This document shows, piece by piece, positions 18,734 to 27,936 of a stretch of 62,831 bases of DNA (position 1 is the first letter of the stretch; each line of letters opens with the position of its first letter). The translations under genes and the position numbers were made by a program. The notes under the pieces are model-generated. The model was not told the origin of the DNA and ran no database searches. It was given only the letters and a program-made list of their open reading frames with translations. Origin of the DNA: Cesiribacteraceae bacterium YIM B00369 (GTDB taxonomy: Bacteria; Bacteroidota; Bacteroidia; Cytophagales; Cyclobacteriaceae); the NCBI GenBank assembly GCA_017948555.1, contig JAFMYY010000028.1, positions 1 to 62,831 of the forward strand, in the 5' to 3' direction.

Positions 18734-21043
18734 ATGAGATACAACAGATTATGGATTGCGTTTATTCTCGTCGTTGTCGGGTCCTTTGGAGTTTTAGGAT
18801 ACTACGGTTACGAGATTTACAGAGAGGCTCCACCTATACCGGAAAGAGTGGTTACCACAGATGGCAGGGTCCTTTTTACAGGTGATGACATTAAGAACGG
18901 CCAGAACGTATGGCAATCGATGGGTGGTCAGGAAGTCGGCTCCATCTGGGGCCACGGCGCTTATGTGGCACCCGACTGGTCGGCAGACTGGCTTCATAAA
19001 GAAGCTGTTTTTATCCTTGATGCCTGGGCACAGGCAGATTATCAGCAGGCTTACGAAAATATTGATGAGGAGCAGCAGGCTGCCCTGAAGGTAAGACTGC
19101 AAAAGCTGCTCCGCGAAAACACCTATAACTTTGCCACAGGTGAGTTAACAGTAGCTCCTGTACGGGCGGAGGCTTTTGCGGCTAACAGCAACCACTACAC
19201 CAGCCTTTTTACAGATGATCCTGCTTTTGATGAATTAAGGAATGCCTATGCCATTCCGAAAAACAGTTTAAAAGATCCTGAAAGAGTAAGGATGATGAAC
19301 GCCTTTTTCTTCTGGACCTCCTGGGCCTGTGTAACCAACCGCCCCGGCAGCGACATTTCCTATACCAACAACTGGCCTGCAGAAGACCTGGTAGCCAACG
19401 GCCCCACCAGTTCCCTTATTCTCTGGACAGGTTTTAGTGTAATCCTTCTTATTGCAGGTATAGGTATCCTTGCCTATTATTATGCATCTCAGAAAGAGGA
19501 AGAAGTACCTGCTGAAGAAATGCCAAAAAATGACCCGCTCCTGAATTTAAAGTCCACCCCTTCCATGAGGGCAACGCTTAAATACTTCTGGGTAGTACTT
19601 GCACTTATTGTGGTACAAATCACTTTAGGTGCCACCACCGCTCACTATGGTGTGGAAGGAAATGGCTTTTTCGGATTTCCGCTGGCAGAGTTCCTCCCCT
19701 ATTCCTTAACCCGTACTTACCATGTGCAGCTGGGTATATTCTGGATTGCAACTTCCTGGCTGGCAACTGGCTTATTTATAGCACCTGCAGTATCGGGCCA
19801 TGAGCCTAAATTCCAGAAGCTTGGCGTAAACTTCCTGTTTGTATGCCTGCTGATTATTGTAGCCGGCTCCATGATCGGACAATGGTTTGGCGTAATGCAA
19901 AAAATGGATCTGGACACTAACTTCTGGTTCGGACACATGGGTTACGAATATGTTGACCTTGGCCGCTTCTGGCAGATATTCCTTTTCATTGGCTTATTCC
20001 TGTGGTTATTCCTGATGGTACGTGCCATCTGGCCTGCCTTCAAAAAAGAAGAAGAAAGCCGTCCGCTCCTTGCTATGTTCCTGATTTCCTCTGCTGCCAT
20101 TGCCTTATTCTACGGTGCAGCTTTAATGTGGGGCCGCCATACAAACCTGGCAATTGCCGAATACTGGAGATGGTGGGTGGTTCACCTTTGGGTGGAAGGT
20201 TTCTTTGAAGTATTTGCCACCGTAGTAATTGCCTTCCTGTTTGTGCGAATGGGTTTGCTGCGCACTAAAATTGCCAACGGAACGGTATTGTTCAGCACAA
20301 TCATCTTTCTTTTCGGTGGTATAATTGGCACCTTCCACCACCTGTACTTTTCAGGTACGCCAACCGCCGTACTTGCCCTTGGCTCTACCTTTAGTGCGCT
20401 GGAAGTAGTTCCGCTTGTTCTGATTGGCTTTGAGGCTTACCATAACCTTACCCTGAGCCGGGCTACAAAATGGATTAAAGCTTACAAATGGCCTATCTAC
20501 TGCTTTGTTGCTGTGGCCTTCTGGAACCTGGTGGGTGCCGGTATCTTCGGCTTCCTTATTAACCCTCCTGTTGCACTGTACTATATGCAGGGCCTTAACA
20601 CCACCCCTGTTCACGGCCACACAGCCTTGTTCGGAGTGTACGGTATGCTGGGTATAGGACTGATGCTGTTCGTACTGAAAGCCATGGACGTGAAAAAAGT
20701 ATGGAAAGAGGGAGTTATTAAGTTCGCTTTCTGGTCCATCAATATCGGTCTGGCCCTTATGGTACTCCTGAGCGTTCTGCCAATCGGTCTGGCCCAGACC
20801 TGGGTATCTGTGGAAGTAGGCTTATGGTATGCCCGTTCAGCAGAATTTATGCAGGATCCAACGCTTCAGTTCATCAGGTGGCTCCGTGTAATTGGCGACA
20901 CAGTTTTTGCTGCAGGCGCTTTAGCCTTAGCCTGGTTCGTAATTGGCCTTAAAACCGGATCTTCCATTGAGGGAGAAGAATTAACTATCCCGGAAATAAA
21001 ACCTGAAGCTCCTGAAGAGGCAGAAGAAGCCGTACTGGTATAA
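18734..21043 (+). CDS. norZ: Quinol-dependent nitric oxide reductase, single-subunit (qNOR)
   Basis: 769 residues. The N-terminus has one membrane helix and a periplasmic domain typical of qNOR (NGQNVWQSMGGQEVGSIWGHG). No CxxCH haem c motif is present, which separates it from the cytochrome-c type. About a dozen further membrane helices carry the haem-copper oxidase-like histidines, seen in TYHVQLGIFW, RWWVVHLWVEGFFEVF, GTFHHLYFSGTP and HGHTALFGVYG. It reduces two NO to N2O using quinol, for detoxification or as a step of denitrification. It stands alone with its own palindromic promoter region and terminator, in the middle of pectin genes. Confidence 0.93.
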   Translation: MRYNRLWIAFILVVVGSFGVLGYYGYEIYREAPPIPERVVTTDGRVLFTGDDIKNGQNVWQSMGGQEVGSIWGHGAYVAPDWSADWLHKEAVFILDAWAQADYQQAYENIDEEQQAALKVRLQKLLRENTYNFATGELTVAPVRAEAFAANSNHYTSLFTDDPAFDELRNAYAIPKNSLKDPERVRMMNAFFFWTSWACVTNRPGSDISYTNNWPAEDLVANGPTSSLILWTGFSVILLIAGIGILAYYYASQKEEEVPAEEMPKNDPLLNLKSTPSMRATLKYFWVVLALIVVQITLGATTAHYGVEGNGFFGFPLAEFLPYSLTRTYHVQLGIFWIATSWLATGLFIAPAVSGHEPKFQKLGVNFLFVCLLIIVAGSMIGQWFGVMQKMDLDTNFWFGHMGYEYVDLGRFWQIFLFIGLFLWLFLMVRAIWPAFKKEEESRPLLAMFLISSAAIALFYGAALMWGRHTNLAIAEYWRWWVVHLWVEGFFEVFATVVIAFLFVRMGLLRTKIANGTVLFSTIIFLFGGIIGTFHHLYFSGTPTAVLALGSTFSALEVVPLVLIGFEAYHNLTLSRATKWIKAYKWPIYCFVAVAFWNLVGAGIFGFLINPPVALYYMQGLNTTPVHGHTALFGVYGMLGIGLMLFVLKAMDVKKVWKEGVIKFAFWSINIGLALMVLLSVLPIGLAQTWVSVEVGLWYARSAEFMQDPTLQFIRWLRVIGDTVFAAGALALAWFVIGLKTGSSIEGEELTIPEIKPEAPEEAEEAVLV

Positions 21044-21070
21044 ACAAAAAGCAATCTTCCTGCATGCATG

Positions 21071-21118
21071 CACCTTATCCTTATGAGTCTGATCTCAGGG
21101 GGTAAGGTGTTTTTTTTA
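21071..21118 (+). terminator. Rho-independent terminator after qNOR
   Basis: CACCTTA pairs with TAAGGTG and is followed by eight T residues. The self-complementary TGCATGCATGCA precedes it. Confidence 0.8.
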
Positions 21119-21335
21119 ATCCGAATCCCTCCTGAACCCTGCTCTGTGGCAATAAAATGAATACCAGGTGAGATTTAAATGTATTACTCCTCCCACAAAA
21201 ACCATTTTTCTTTACCGATTCAAAAAAAGTATAATTACCTTTAAAGACAGATTAAAATTTCCCCGGCTGCAATTCCTTTTCCCCTTCTGCAGGGCCAGCC
21301 AGGGGTTTTCCATTTCTATATAAATAAACCATTGT

Positions 21336-23732
21336 ATGGACCATCAGAATTTAACAGGACCCCGCTTTCAGCAAACGATTGCGACTAAACTAAATTTGTG
21401 GCTGATCTTCGGGCTGATTCTTAGCAGCGGAATTGTACAGGCACAGCAAAAAAATGCTGTTTCGGGCAGAACTACAGTTCCCTTTGAAAATGACTGGCGC
21501 TTTCATAAAGGGAAAGCCGAAGGAGCTGAAAAAGCTAAGTTCAAGGACAAAGGCTGGCGGGTGGTTCAGCTACCCCACGACTGGACCATTGAGGAAGAAA
21601 TAAACCGCGACAACCCCACAGGCCGGGGCGGAGGATATTTTCCTGCCAGTGAAGGCTGGTACCGCAAAACATTTAACCATCCGGCTAATGCTTCGGATGA
21701 AAAGGTATTTATAGAGTTTGATGGCATTATGGCCAACAGCGATGTATGGATAAACGGAGAACACCTGGGCAAACGCCCTTTCGGATACGTAAGCTTTCGC
21801 TATGACCTTACACCGCACCTGAAAAAGAAAAATAATGTTATAGCCGTTAAGGCCGATAACACGGAGCAGCCTGCTTCCCGCTGGTATACCGGCGCCGGCA
21901 TTTACCGCCATGTGCGTATGATTGTAACCAATCCGGTTCACGTGGAACAGTGGGGTGTTTTTATTACCACTCCTGAGGTAAGCCAGGGCAAAGCAAAGGT
22001 ACAGGCTCAGACAAAAGTGCTGAATGAATCGGGCAATCAGCAAACCGTAACTGTAAAAACCACCATTCTTGATCCGAAAGGAAAAGCCATTGGAACGGTG
22101 GAAGAAACCAAAGCTATTCCTGCCGGACAGGCCTTGGAATACCGGAAAGAAATTGAAGTTTCCAACCCGCAACTCTGGGGCTTAGAAAACCCGCACCTCT
22201 ACAGCGCGCTGACTCAGGTACGCTCTGCAGATAATATCCTGCTTGATGAGGAAATTACATCTTTCGGCATCCGGGAATTCCGCTTCGATGCAGCCACCGG
22301 TTTTTACCTCAACGGAGAAAACATGAAAATTAAAGGAGTTTGTCTCCACCACGATGGCGGGGCCATGGGGGCTGCTGTACCTTTAAGAGTGTGGGAAAAG
22401 CGACTGGAACTACTCCGCAGCATAGGGGTAAATGCTATCCGTACCGCCCACAATCCTTTTGCTCCGGAATTTTATTCCCTCTGCGACCGCATGGGCTTTC
22501 TGGTAATGAACGAAACCTTCGATACCTGGTATGCAAAGAAAAATCATGCTGACTATGGCTACCAGAAATATTTTAAAGACTGGTGGGAAGCCGATACCCG
22601 CGATATAGTAATGCGCGACCGTAACCACCCATCCATTATTATCTATAGCGTAGGAAATGAGATCCGCGATAACCTGGACAGCAAGGAAGGCTTTAAAATA
22701 TTTACCGAACAGCGCGACCTTGTTCATCGGCTCGACCCAACCCGCCCTGTTACCCTTGCCCTGTTCCGTCCGAACCAGGCGAAAGTGTACCAGAATGGCT
22801 TTGCAGAGCTTATGGATGTGGTTGGCCAGAACTACCGCGAGAATGAGCTGGTGCAGGCTCACCTCGATAAGCCGGAGCGAAAAGTAATAGGCACTGAAAA
22901 CGGCCACACCCGCCAGGCATGGCTTGCCATGCGCGACAATCCTTTTATGTCAGGGCAATTTCTCTGGACCGGTTTCGACTACCTTGGCGAGGCCGACTGG
23001 CCTGAGCTGTCGCATGACTATGGCGTATTTGACCGCACAGGAGGTAAAAAACCACGCACCTTCCAGCGCCAGAGCTGGTGGTCGGATGAGCCCATGGTTC
23101 ATGTAGTGCGTAAAGAACGTAATGCAGGATCAGGAGAGTGGGTATCGGACTGGACACCTGCCGACTACGACACCTACGACATGGCTCACCTTGAGGTTTA
23201 CAGCAATGCCGAAGAAGTGGAGCTATTCCTGAACGGCAAATCGCTGGGCTCCAAAACCAAACCGGAAGACGACAGCCCCCGCAACTGGCAGGTAACTTTT
23301 GAGAAAGGAACCATAAAAGCAGTTGGCCGGAACGGAGGTAAAGAAGTGGCTGTTCATGAAATGACAACAGCCGGAGAACCTGCAGCAATAGTGCTGAAAG
23401 CTGATAAAACAAGCCTGACCCACGATTGGGAAGATGTTTCTTTTGTAACTGCCACCGTGGTGGATGAAAAAGGCATACCCTGCCCGAATGCAGACCCGAA
23501 AATATCTTTCACCATAACAGGCGCGGGCAAAATAGCAGCCGTGGATAACGCCAACCGCGAAAGCCACGATCCTTTTCAGGTATCTGAGCGCAGAGCCTAC
23601 AGAGGCGAGGCCATCGCCATCCTCAAAGCAACAGCCCCTGAAGGAAAGCTGCAGCTAAAAGCCAGCGCTCCCGGCCTGAAAGATGGCTCAGTTACTATTA
23701 AAGTGGTAAAACCGGTAGTGAGTGTGAAGTAA
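21336..23732 (+). CDS. Secreted GH2 glycosidase, probable beta-galactosidase
   Basis: 798 residues with a signal peptide ending near VQAQQ. Domain order is the GH2 sugar-binding domain (FENDWRFHKG, LPHDWTIE), an immunoglobulin-like domain, the TIM-barrel (IKGVCLHHDGG, NAIRTAHNPF) and C-terminal beta-sandwich domains. Glu442 in SVGNEI is the expected acid/base and Glu521 in GTENGH the likely nucleophile. The enzyme probably removes beta-linked galactose from pectin side chains, though GH2 covers several activities. The last 60 codons (residues 739-798) are duplicated at the end of the ligase gene at 30773-32536; see findings. Confidence 0.88.
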   Translation: MDHQNLTGPRFQQTIATKLNLWLIFGLILSSGIVQAQQKNAVSGRTTVPFENDWRFHKGKAEGAEKAKFKDKGWRVVQLPHDWTIEEEINRDNPTGRGGGYFPASEGWYRKTFNHPANASDEKVFIEFDGIMANSDVWINGEHLGKRPFGYVSFRYDLTPHLKKKNNVIAVKADNTEQPASRWYTGAGIYRHVRMIVTNPVHVEQWGVFITTPEVSQGKAKVQAQTKVLNESGNQQTVTVKTTILDPKGKAIGTVEETKAIPAGQALEYRKEIEVSNPQLWGLENPHLYSALTQVRSADNILLDEEITSFGIREFRFDAATGFYLNGENMKIKGVCLHHDGGAMGAAVPLRVWEKRLELLRSIGVNAIRTAHNPFAPEFYSLCDRMGFLVMNETFDTWYAKKNHADYGYQKYFKDWWEADTRDIVMRDRNHPSIIIYSVGNEIRDNLDSKEGFKIFTEQRDLVHRLDPTRPVTLALFRPNQAKVYQNGFAELMDVVGQNYRENELVQAHLDKPERKVIGTENGHTRQAWLAMRDNPFMSGQFLWTGFDYLGEADWPELSHDYGVFDRTGGKKPRTFQRQSWWSDEPMVHVVRKERNAGSGEWVSDWTPADYDTYDMAHLEVYSNAEEVELFLNGKSLGSKTKPEDDSPRNWQVTFEKGTIKAVGRNGGKEVAVHEMTTAGEPAAIVLKADKTSLTHDWEDVSFVTATVVDEKGIPCPNADPKISFTITGAGKIAAVDNANRESHDPFQVSERRAYRGEAIAILKATAPEGKLQLKASAPGLKDGSVTIKVVKPVVSVK
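23550..23732 (+). repeat. Direct repeat, left copy: 3' end of the GH2 gene
   Basis: These 183 bases match 32354-32536 at 175 positions with no gaps. Similarity starts abruptly at the GCC of codon 739 and stops exactly at the TAA. Six of eight differences are silent; the other two change Lys to Glu and Val to Ala. Confidence 0.95.
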
Positions 23733-24379
23733 ATATGGTTGCAGGCAGAAGCTGTTGGAAAGCCTCAATCTTACTAACAGCTTCTGCTTGTTATGCGCAA
23801 TTGTAATTTAATAACCTTGCTCCGATAGTACGTTAAAAGGTTAGCGGAAAAACAGCAGGTAAATTTGTATGCCGTAAGATGGCATGCAGAATTCAGACTC
23901 TCTCCCCGGGTGACCAGCCGGAGGAAAGCAGGAAAAAATTGCAGCGGGCAGATTCTAAAGGCGATTCAAAAATATGCCTGTACTGCCTTTTTGTATCAGT
24001 TCAGTCACCGTTAATTTCCTGTTTCTCTGTTTTTAACTTACTTTCAAAATTCCTGAATACATTTTTTTACCAGCCTTGCTTACGGTTTTTTTGCCCCTGT
24101 ACCGTAAAAGCTTTATTTTATGGTAAAATGTAGTTATACTGTATTTATAAAGAGGGGTTCTTTCCCTCAGGCATTGAAAAGGCAATAAAAGCTACACCAG
24201 TTCTAAAGGCACTCCAGGAGGCAGACAGGGTTATTGAAAACATCAATCAGAAGGCTGAAAATTGTGCCCTTGCGGAGAGGCTTCCTGCTGAAATAGCAGC
24301 CGGAGATAAGGAAACAGAAAAAAAGCTTGAGCAACTTTTCAACATACCGGATATTCTTAATAAAATCGGGCAGGAAGAA
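23733..24379. other. Gap between GH2 and the cassette: hairpin, possible promoter, orphan coding-like stretch
   Basis: A hairpin with 12-base arms (23745-23787, GCAGAAGCTGTT with its complement) follows the GH2 stop but lacks a long T run. A second imperfect hairpin lies at 23862-23892, and TAAATTTG at 23860-23867 matches the Bacteroidota -7 consensus, so the cassette promoter may be here. From 24134 to 24379 the frame of the next gene is open with protein-like composition but has no ATG, GTG or TTG start; an in-frame TAG stands at 24131. That part looks like the tail of a lost upstream gene. Confidence 0.5.
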
Positions 24380-25351
24380 ATGATTTCAACAATTCCGGAA
24401 AACGAGTTTAGTAAAGCGGAAGAAAACCAGGCTTCTTTCCTTAAAAGGTTTTATATATACCAGAAAGAACGTTTCCCTCTGGCCGGGCACGGGCTTTTAG
24501 TCACTGCTTTCAGCTTTTCGGCTATCTCATATTCCAGAATATGCCGCGGAGCCGGGGGATTTGTTGACTTAAGAACGTTTCTGGCGGGCATTTTCCTCAC
24601 CATCAGCCTGTTCCTGCTCGTAAGGATCTTCGACGAATTTAAAGATGCGGAAGAGGATGCCCTGTATAGAAAAGAATTACCAGTGCCCCGCGGACTTATT
24701 ACTTTAAGAGAGCTTAAAAAAACAGGCATAGTTCTGGTGGCTCTGCAACTCATCGTGATTCTGACCGTTTTCCCTGAAATGCTGTCCATTTATCTGGTCG
24801 TAACAGGGTATTTATGTCTTATGGGCAAAGAATTTTTTATTGGTGCCTGGCTCAAAAAACACCAGTTCTGGTATGTAACCTCCCATATGTTTATTATTCC
24901 GCTGATAGACATATTTGCAAGTGGTCTTGACTGGTTGCTGGCAGGCGTGAGTGCTCCCACAGGTTTGCTTTTATTCTTTGCTGTTTCTTATATGAACGGT
25001 ATCGTATTGGAAACAGGCCGGAAAATCAGAAAACCTTCAAATGAATCCGCTGGCGTATTAACTTACTCCTCCATGCTGGGTCCTGATAAAGCCGCCCTGC
25101 TCTGGATAAGCATCCTTTTTTTTACCCTGCTGTTAAGCATTGCTGCCGGGAAAATTGCCGGCTACGGGATGTCAGCATTTGTAGTGCTGGGTGTGGTATT
25201 TCTTTTTTGCGCGTTTCCTGCCGTATGCTTCCTCAGGCAGAAGGAGGAGAAACCCGCCAAATTGATAGAATACGCTTCTGCTTTCTGGACTATTATGATG
25301 TACCTTACCCTTGGCGCAGGACCTATGATTTCTAAATTACTCTTGAACTGA
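24380..25351 (+). CDS. UbiA-family prenyltransferase-like membrane protein
   Basis: 323 residues with about eight membrane helices. The first aspartate-rich motif is clear: DEFKDAEEDALYRKE, starting at Asp85, which in UbiA enzymes binds magnesium and the prenyl diphosphate. The second motif position reads LETGRKIRKPSNE rather than a canonical DxxxD. UbiA enzymes transfer prenyl groups to aromatic or other acceptors. The start at 24380 is the first in-frame start codon, but the reading frame is open 82 codons further upstream without a start. The stop overlaps the next gene by one base. The acceptor is unknown; no quinone or haem genes are nearby. Confidence 0.75.
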   Translation: MISTIPENEFSKAEENQASFLKRFYIYQKERFPLAGHGLLVTAFSFSAISYSRICRGAGGFVDLRTFLAGIFLTISLFLLVRIFDEFKDAEEDALYRKELPVPRGLITLRELKKTGIVLVALQLIVILTVFPEMLSIYLVVTGYLCLMGKEFFIGAWLKKHQFWYVTSHMFIIPLIDIFASGLDWLLAGVSAPTGLLLFFAVSYMNGIVLETGRKIRKPSNESAGVLTYSSMLGPDKAALLWISILFFTLLLSIAAGKIAGYGMSAFVVLGVVFLFCAFPAVCFLRQKEEKPAKLIEYASAFWTIMMYLTLGAGPMISKLLLN

Positions 25352-27936
25352 TGCGTTATATTGCAGATACAGAATATGAAAAAGCAAACAGCACGGAAAC
25401 GGGAGGCAAGGCAAAAAACCTGCTCCGGTTAAAGAAAGAAGGCTTTTTAGTTCCTGAGTTCCTGATTATTCCGCAACAGGAACTTAGCCGGGGAATACCT
25501 GAAAATCTGGTTACTGAAGCTGAAGCCTGTTTTCCTGGTGTCCGTTACTTTGCCGTTCGCTCCTCAGCTCCGGACGAAGACAGCGACCACTTTTCCTTTG
25601 CCGGCCAGTTCGAAAGCTATTTGTATGTAACTAAAGAGGAGCTGGCTGAAAAGGTTAAAAAGGTTTGGCACTCTGCTTTTTCAGAAAGAGTAAAAAGCTA
25701 CAGGCGCAATAACCAACTCCCGGAGAGCAGCGGACTTTCAGTCATTATCCAAAAAATGGCAGATGCGGAAGTTTCAGGCGTGGCTTTTGGCCTCAATCCG
25801 GTTAATGGCAACAGGCAGGAGAAGCTGATCAGTTCAGTTTATGGTTTGGGCGAAGGCCTTGTATCGGGCCAGCTGAATTCTGATAACTTCATCCTTGGTA
25901 ATGGGAAAATTCAGGCACAAATTGTACAAAAGACCCATCGTTTTGTACTGGACAACAGGCAAGGTAGTGGGTTAAAAAAAGCTGAAGTAGAAAAAGCTAA
26001 ACAAAACCTTCCTTCACTCCACAATTCCCATTTAAGGGAACTGTCCACTATTTTGGACCAACTCCACCACCTTTTTGGCAAACCTCAGGATATTGAATTC
26101 GCTGTCAGGGAAGAAAAAATTTATCTTTTGCAAACACGCCCGGTAACGGGCGCTCCCCTGCCGGCAGGTTGCAGCAGGCAGGTATCCGGGAAGGAAGTTA
26201 GGCAGGAAGGGGAATATATCCTCTGGGACAACAGTAATATTATTGAATCTTATCCCGGGGTTACTACCCCCCTCACCTTTTCATTCATCAGCAAATCGTA
26301 TGAACAGGCCTACAAAACCTTCAGCAGCTATTTAGGGGTAGATGATGAGGTAATCAGGCAAAACGAAAGAGTGTTTGCAAATACCCTGGGCCTTATTAAC
26401 GGGCGGGTGTATTATAACCTCAAAAGCTGGTACCAGATGCTGGCCATGCTACCCGGCTATAGCATCAATGCCCGGTTCATGGAAAAAATGTTGGGCGTAA
26501 AAGAACGATTCGACATTCCTGAAACCTACCGTTTATCGCCTGCCAAAGCCTGGTGGAGAATCGGAAAAATGGCCACACAAATGTACAGCCGCTACCGTTC
26601 GCTTCCCGGAAGAAGGAAAGCTTTTATGGAATTGCTCCACCAAACCATTGGCACTTATAAACAAATTGATTTTGGTATAAAAAATGCTCATGAGCTCATG
26701 CAGCTATACCTGGATTTTGAAAAAACTTTACTCAATGAATGGAAAGCCCCTCTCCTGAATGATTTTTTTGCCATGATATGGTTTGGTTTGCTTCAGAAGC
26801 GCTGCGAAAAGTACGGCATCAGTAAAAACCCGAACATACATAATGATTTGCTCTGCGGCAGCAGCGACATCATCTCTACCCAACCCATATACCGCGGTAT
26901 AGCACTGGCCACTCTTATTTCGGCCGATCCGGAACTTAAAAATATGTTTCTCTCTCTGGATGAAAACACAATATGGCAGGAACTCAGCCAGGAGCAGGAG
27001 CACAGCCGTTATACACCCCTGAAAAAGGAAATTGATCGCTATATCAACGACTTTGGTGAGCGGTGCATCGGGGAACTAAAGCTGGAAAGCATATCCTATA
27101 CCCGGGAACCTGCACGCTTTATTAAAATATTAAAAGCTTATGTGGAGCAGGGATTAACCACTGCCAGCACATCAGGAAAAGTAGAAGAAGAGCTTCGCCG
27201 GAATGCGGAAAGGGAATTAAGCAATGCTCTTAAATTTAAACCTTATAAAAGAAGAAAACTAAAAAGTACCTTGCAAAAAGCACGGGAACTGGTAAGTGCA
27301 AGGGAAAATTTACGCTTTGAGCGTACACGGGCTTTTGGCATTGTAAGAGAGATTTTTACCCATATGGGGCAAAGCTTTTATAAAGGGGGAAGTATTGATA
27401 ATCCCCGCGATATCTTTTACCTTACTAAAGAAGAAATTTTCTCTTATATTGAAGGTACCGCCGTTAGCCAGAACATTAAAGGTTTGATAGCTTTGCGCAA
27501 AGCAGAATATGAAAACTACAGGCAGCAAAGTGCGCCCGCAGAAAGATTTGCAACTTATGGGGTAGTATACCAGGGAAACGATTTCTTCAACACCGGCCAT
27601 GAAGCCCCTGAAGGAGTACTGAAAGGGACAGGCTGCTGCCCGGGCAGGGTTAGGGCAAAGGTAATAGTTATTACCGATCCCGCACAGGCATCTTCCCCCG
27701 GAGGACATATTCTTGTTACTTCCAGTACAGACCCTGGCTGGGTTCCCCTCTTCCCGGGAGCAGCGGGAATTATTGTTGAACGGGGAAGCCTGCTGAGCCA
27801 TTCCGCCATAGTATCGCGGGAAATGGGCATACCTTGTATCGTTAGCGTTACCGGCCTGTTAAAATCACTCACCACAGGTGATGAAATTGAGATGGATGGC
27901 AGCACAGGTGAGATTAAGATTATCCGTAAAATATGA
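25351..27936 (+). CDS. PEP-synthase-like dikinase, rifampin-phosphotransferase architecture
   Basis: 861 residues. Residues 1 to about 270 are an ATP-grasp domain of the PPDK/PEP-synthase family (GGKAKNLLRLKKEGFLVP, AVRSSAPDEDSDHFSFAGQF, DIEFA and LLQTRPV). A middle region of about 450 residues should bind the substrate. The C-terminal swivelling domain carries the phospho-accepting His817 in SLLSHSAIVSREMGIPC. The PEP/pyruvate-binding barrel of true PEP synthase is absent. This is the layout and size of rifampin phosphotransferase, which moves the beta-phosphate of ATP onto a hydroxyl group. Here it may phosphorylate a cassette intermediate, or the product as self-protection. Its start overlaps the UbiA stop by one base and its end overlaps the next gene by four. 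Confidence 0.8.
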   Translation: MRYIADTEYEKANSTETGGKAKNLLRLKKEGFLVPEFLIIPQQELSRGIPENLVTEAEACFPGVRYFAVRSSAPDEDSDHFSFAGQFESYLYVTKEELAEKVKKVWHSAFSERVKSYRRNNQLPESSGLSVIIQKMADAEVSGVAFGLNPVNGNRQEKLISSVYGLGEGLVSGQLNSDNFILGNGKIQAQIVQKTHRFVLDNRQGSGLKKAEVEKAKQNLPSLHNSHLRELSTILDQLHHLFGKPQDIEFAVREEKIYLLQTRPVTGAPLPAGCSRQVSGKEVRQEGEYILWDNSNIIESYPGVTTPLTFSFISKSYEQAYKTFSSYLGVDDEVIRQNERVFANTLGLINGRVYYNLKSWYQMLAMLPGYSINARFMEKMLGVKERFDIPETYRLSPAKAWWRIGKMATQMYSRYRSLPGRRKAFMELLHQTIGTYKQIDFGIKNAHELMQLYLDFEKTLLNEWKAPLLNDFFAMIWFGLLQKRCEKYGISKNPNIHNDLLCGSSDIISTQPIYRGIALATLISADPELKNMFLSLDENTIWQELSQEQEHSRYTPLKKEIDRYINDFGERCIGELKLESISYTREPARFIKILKAYVEQGLTTASTSGKVEEELRRNAERELSNALKFKPYKRRKLKSTLQKARELVSARENLRFERTRAFGIVREIFTHMGQSFYKGGSIDNPRDIFYLTKEEIFSYIEGTAVSQNIKGLIALRKAEYENYRQQSAPAERFATYGVVYQGNDFFNTGHEAPEGVLKGTGCCPGRVRAKVIVITDPAQASSPGGHILVTSSTDPGWVPLFPGAAGIIVERGSLLSHSAIVSREMGIPCIVSVTGLLKSLTTGDEIEMDGSTGEIKIIRKI

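Noticed and set aside
23879-24133. 84-codon open frame before the cassette
   Set aside because: Cys- and Phe-rich, low-complexity translation with no family resemblance; it ends where the orphan in-frame stretch before UbiA begins.
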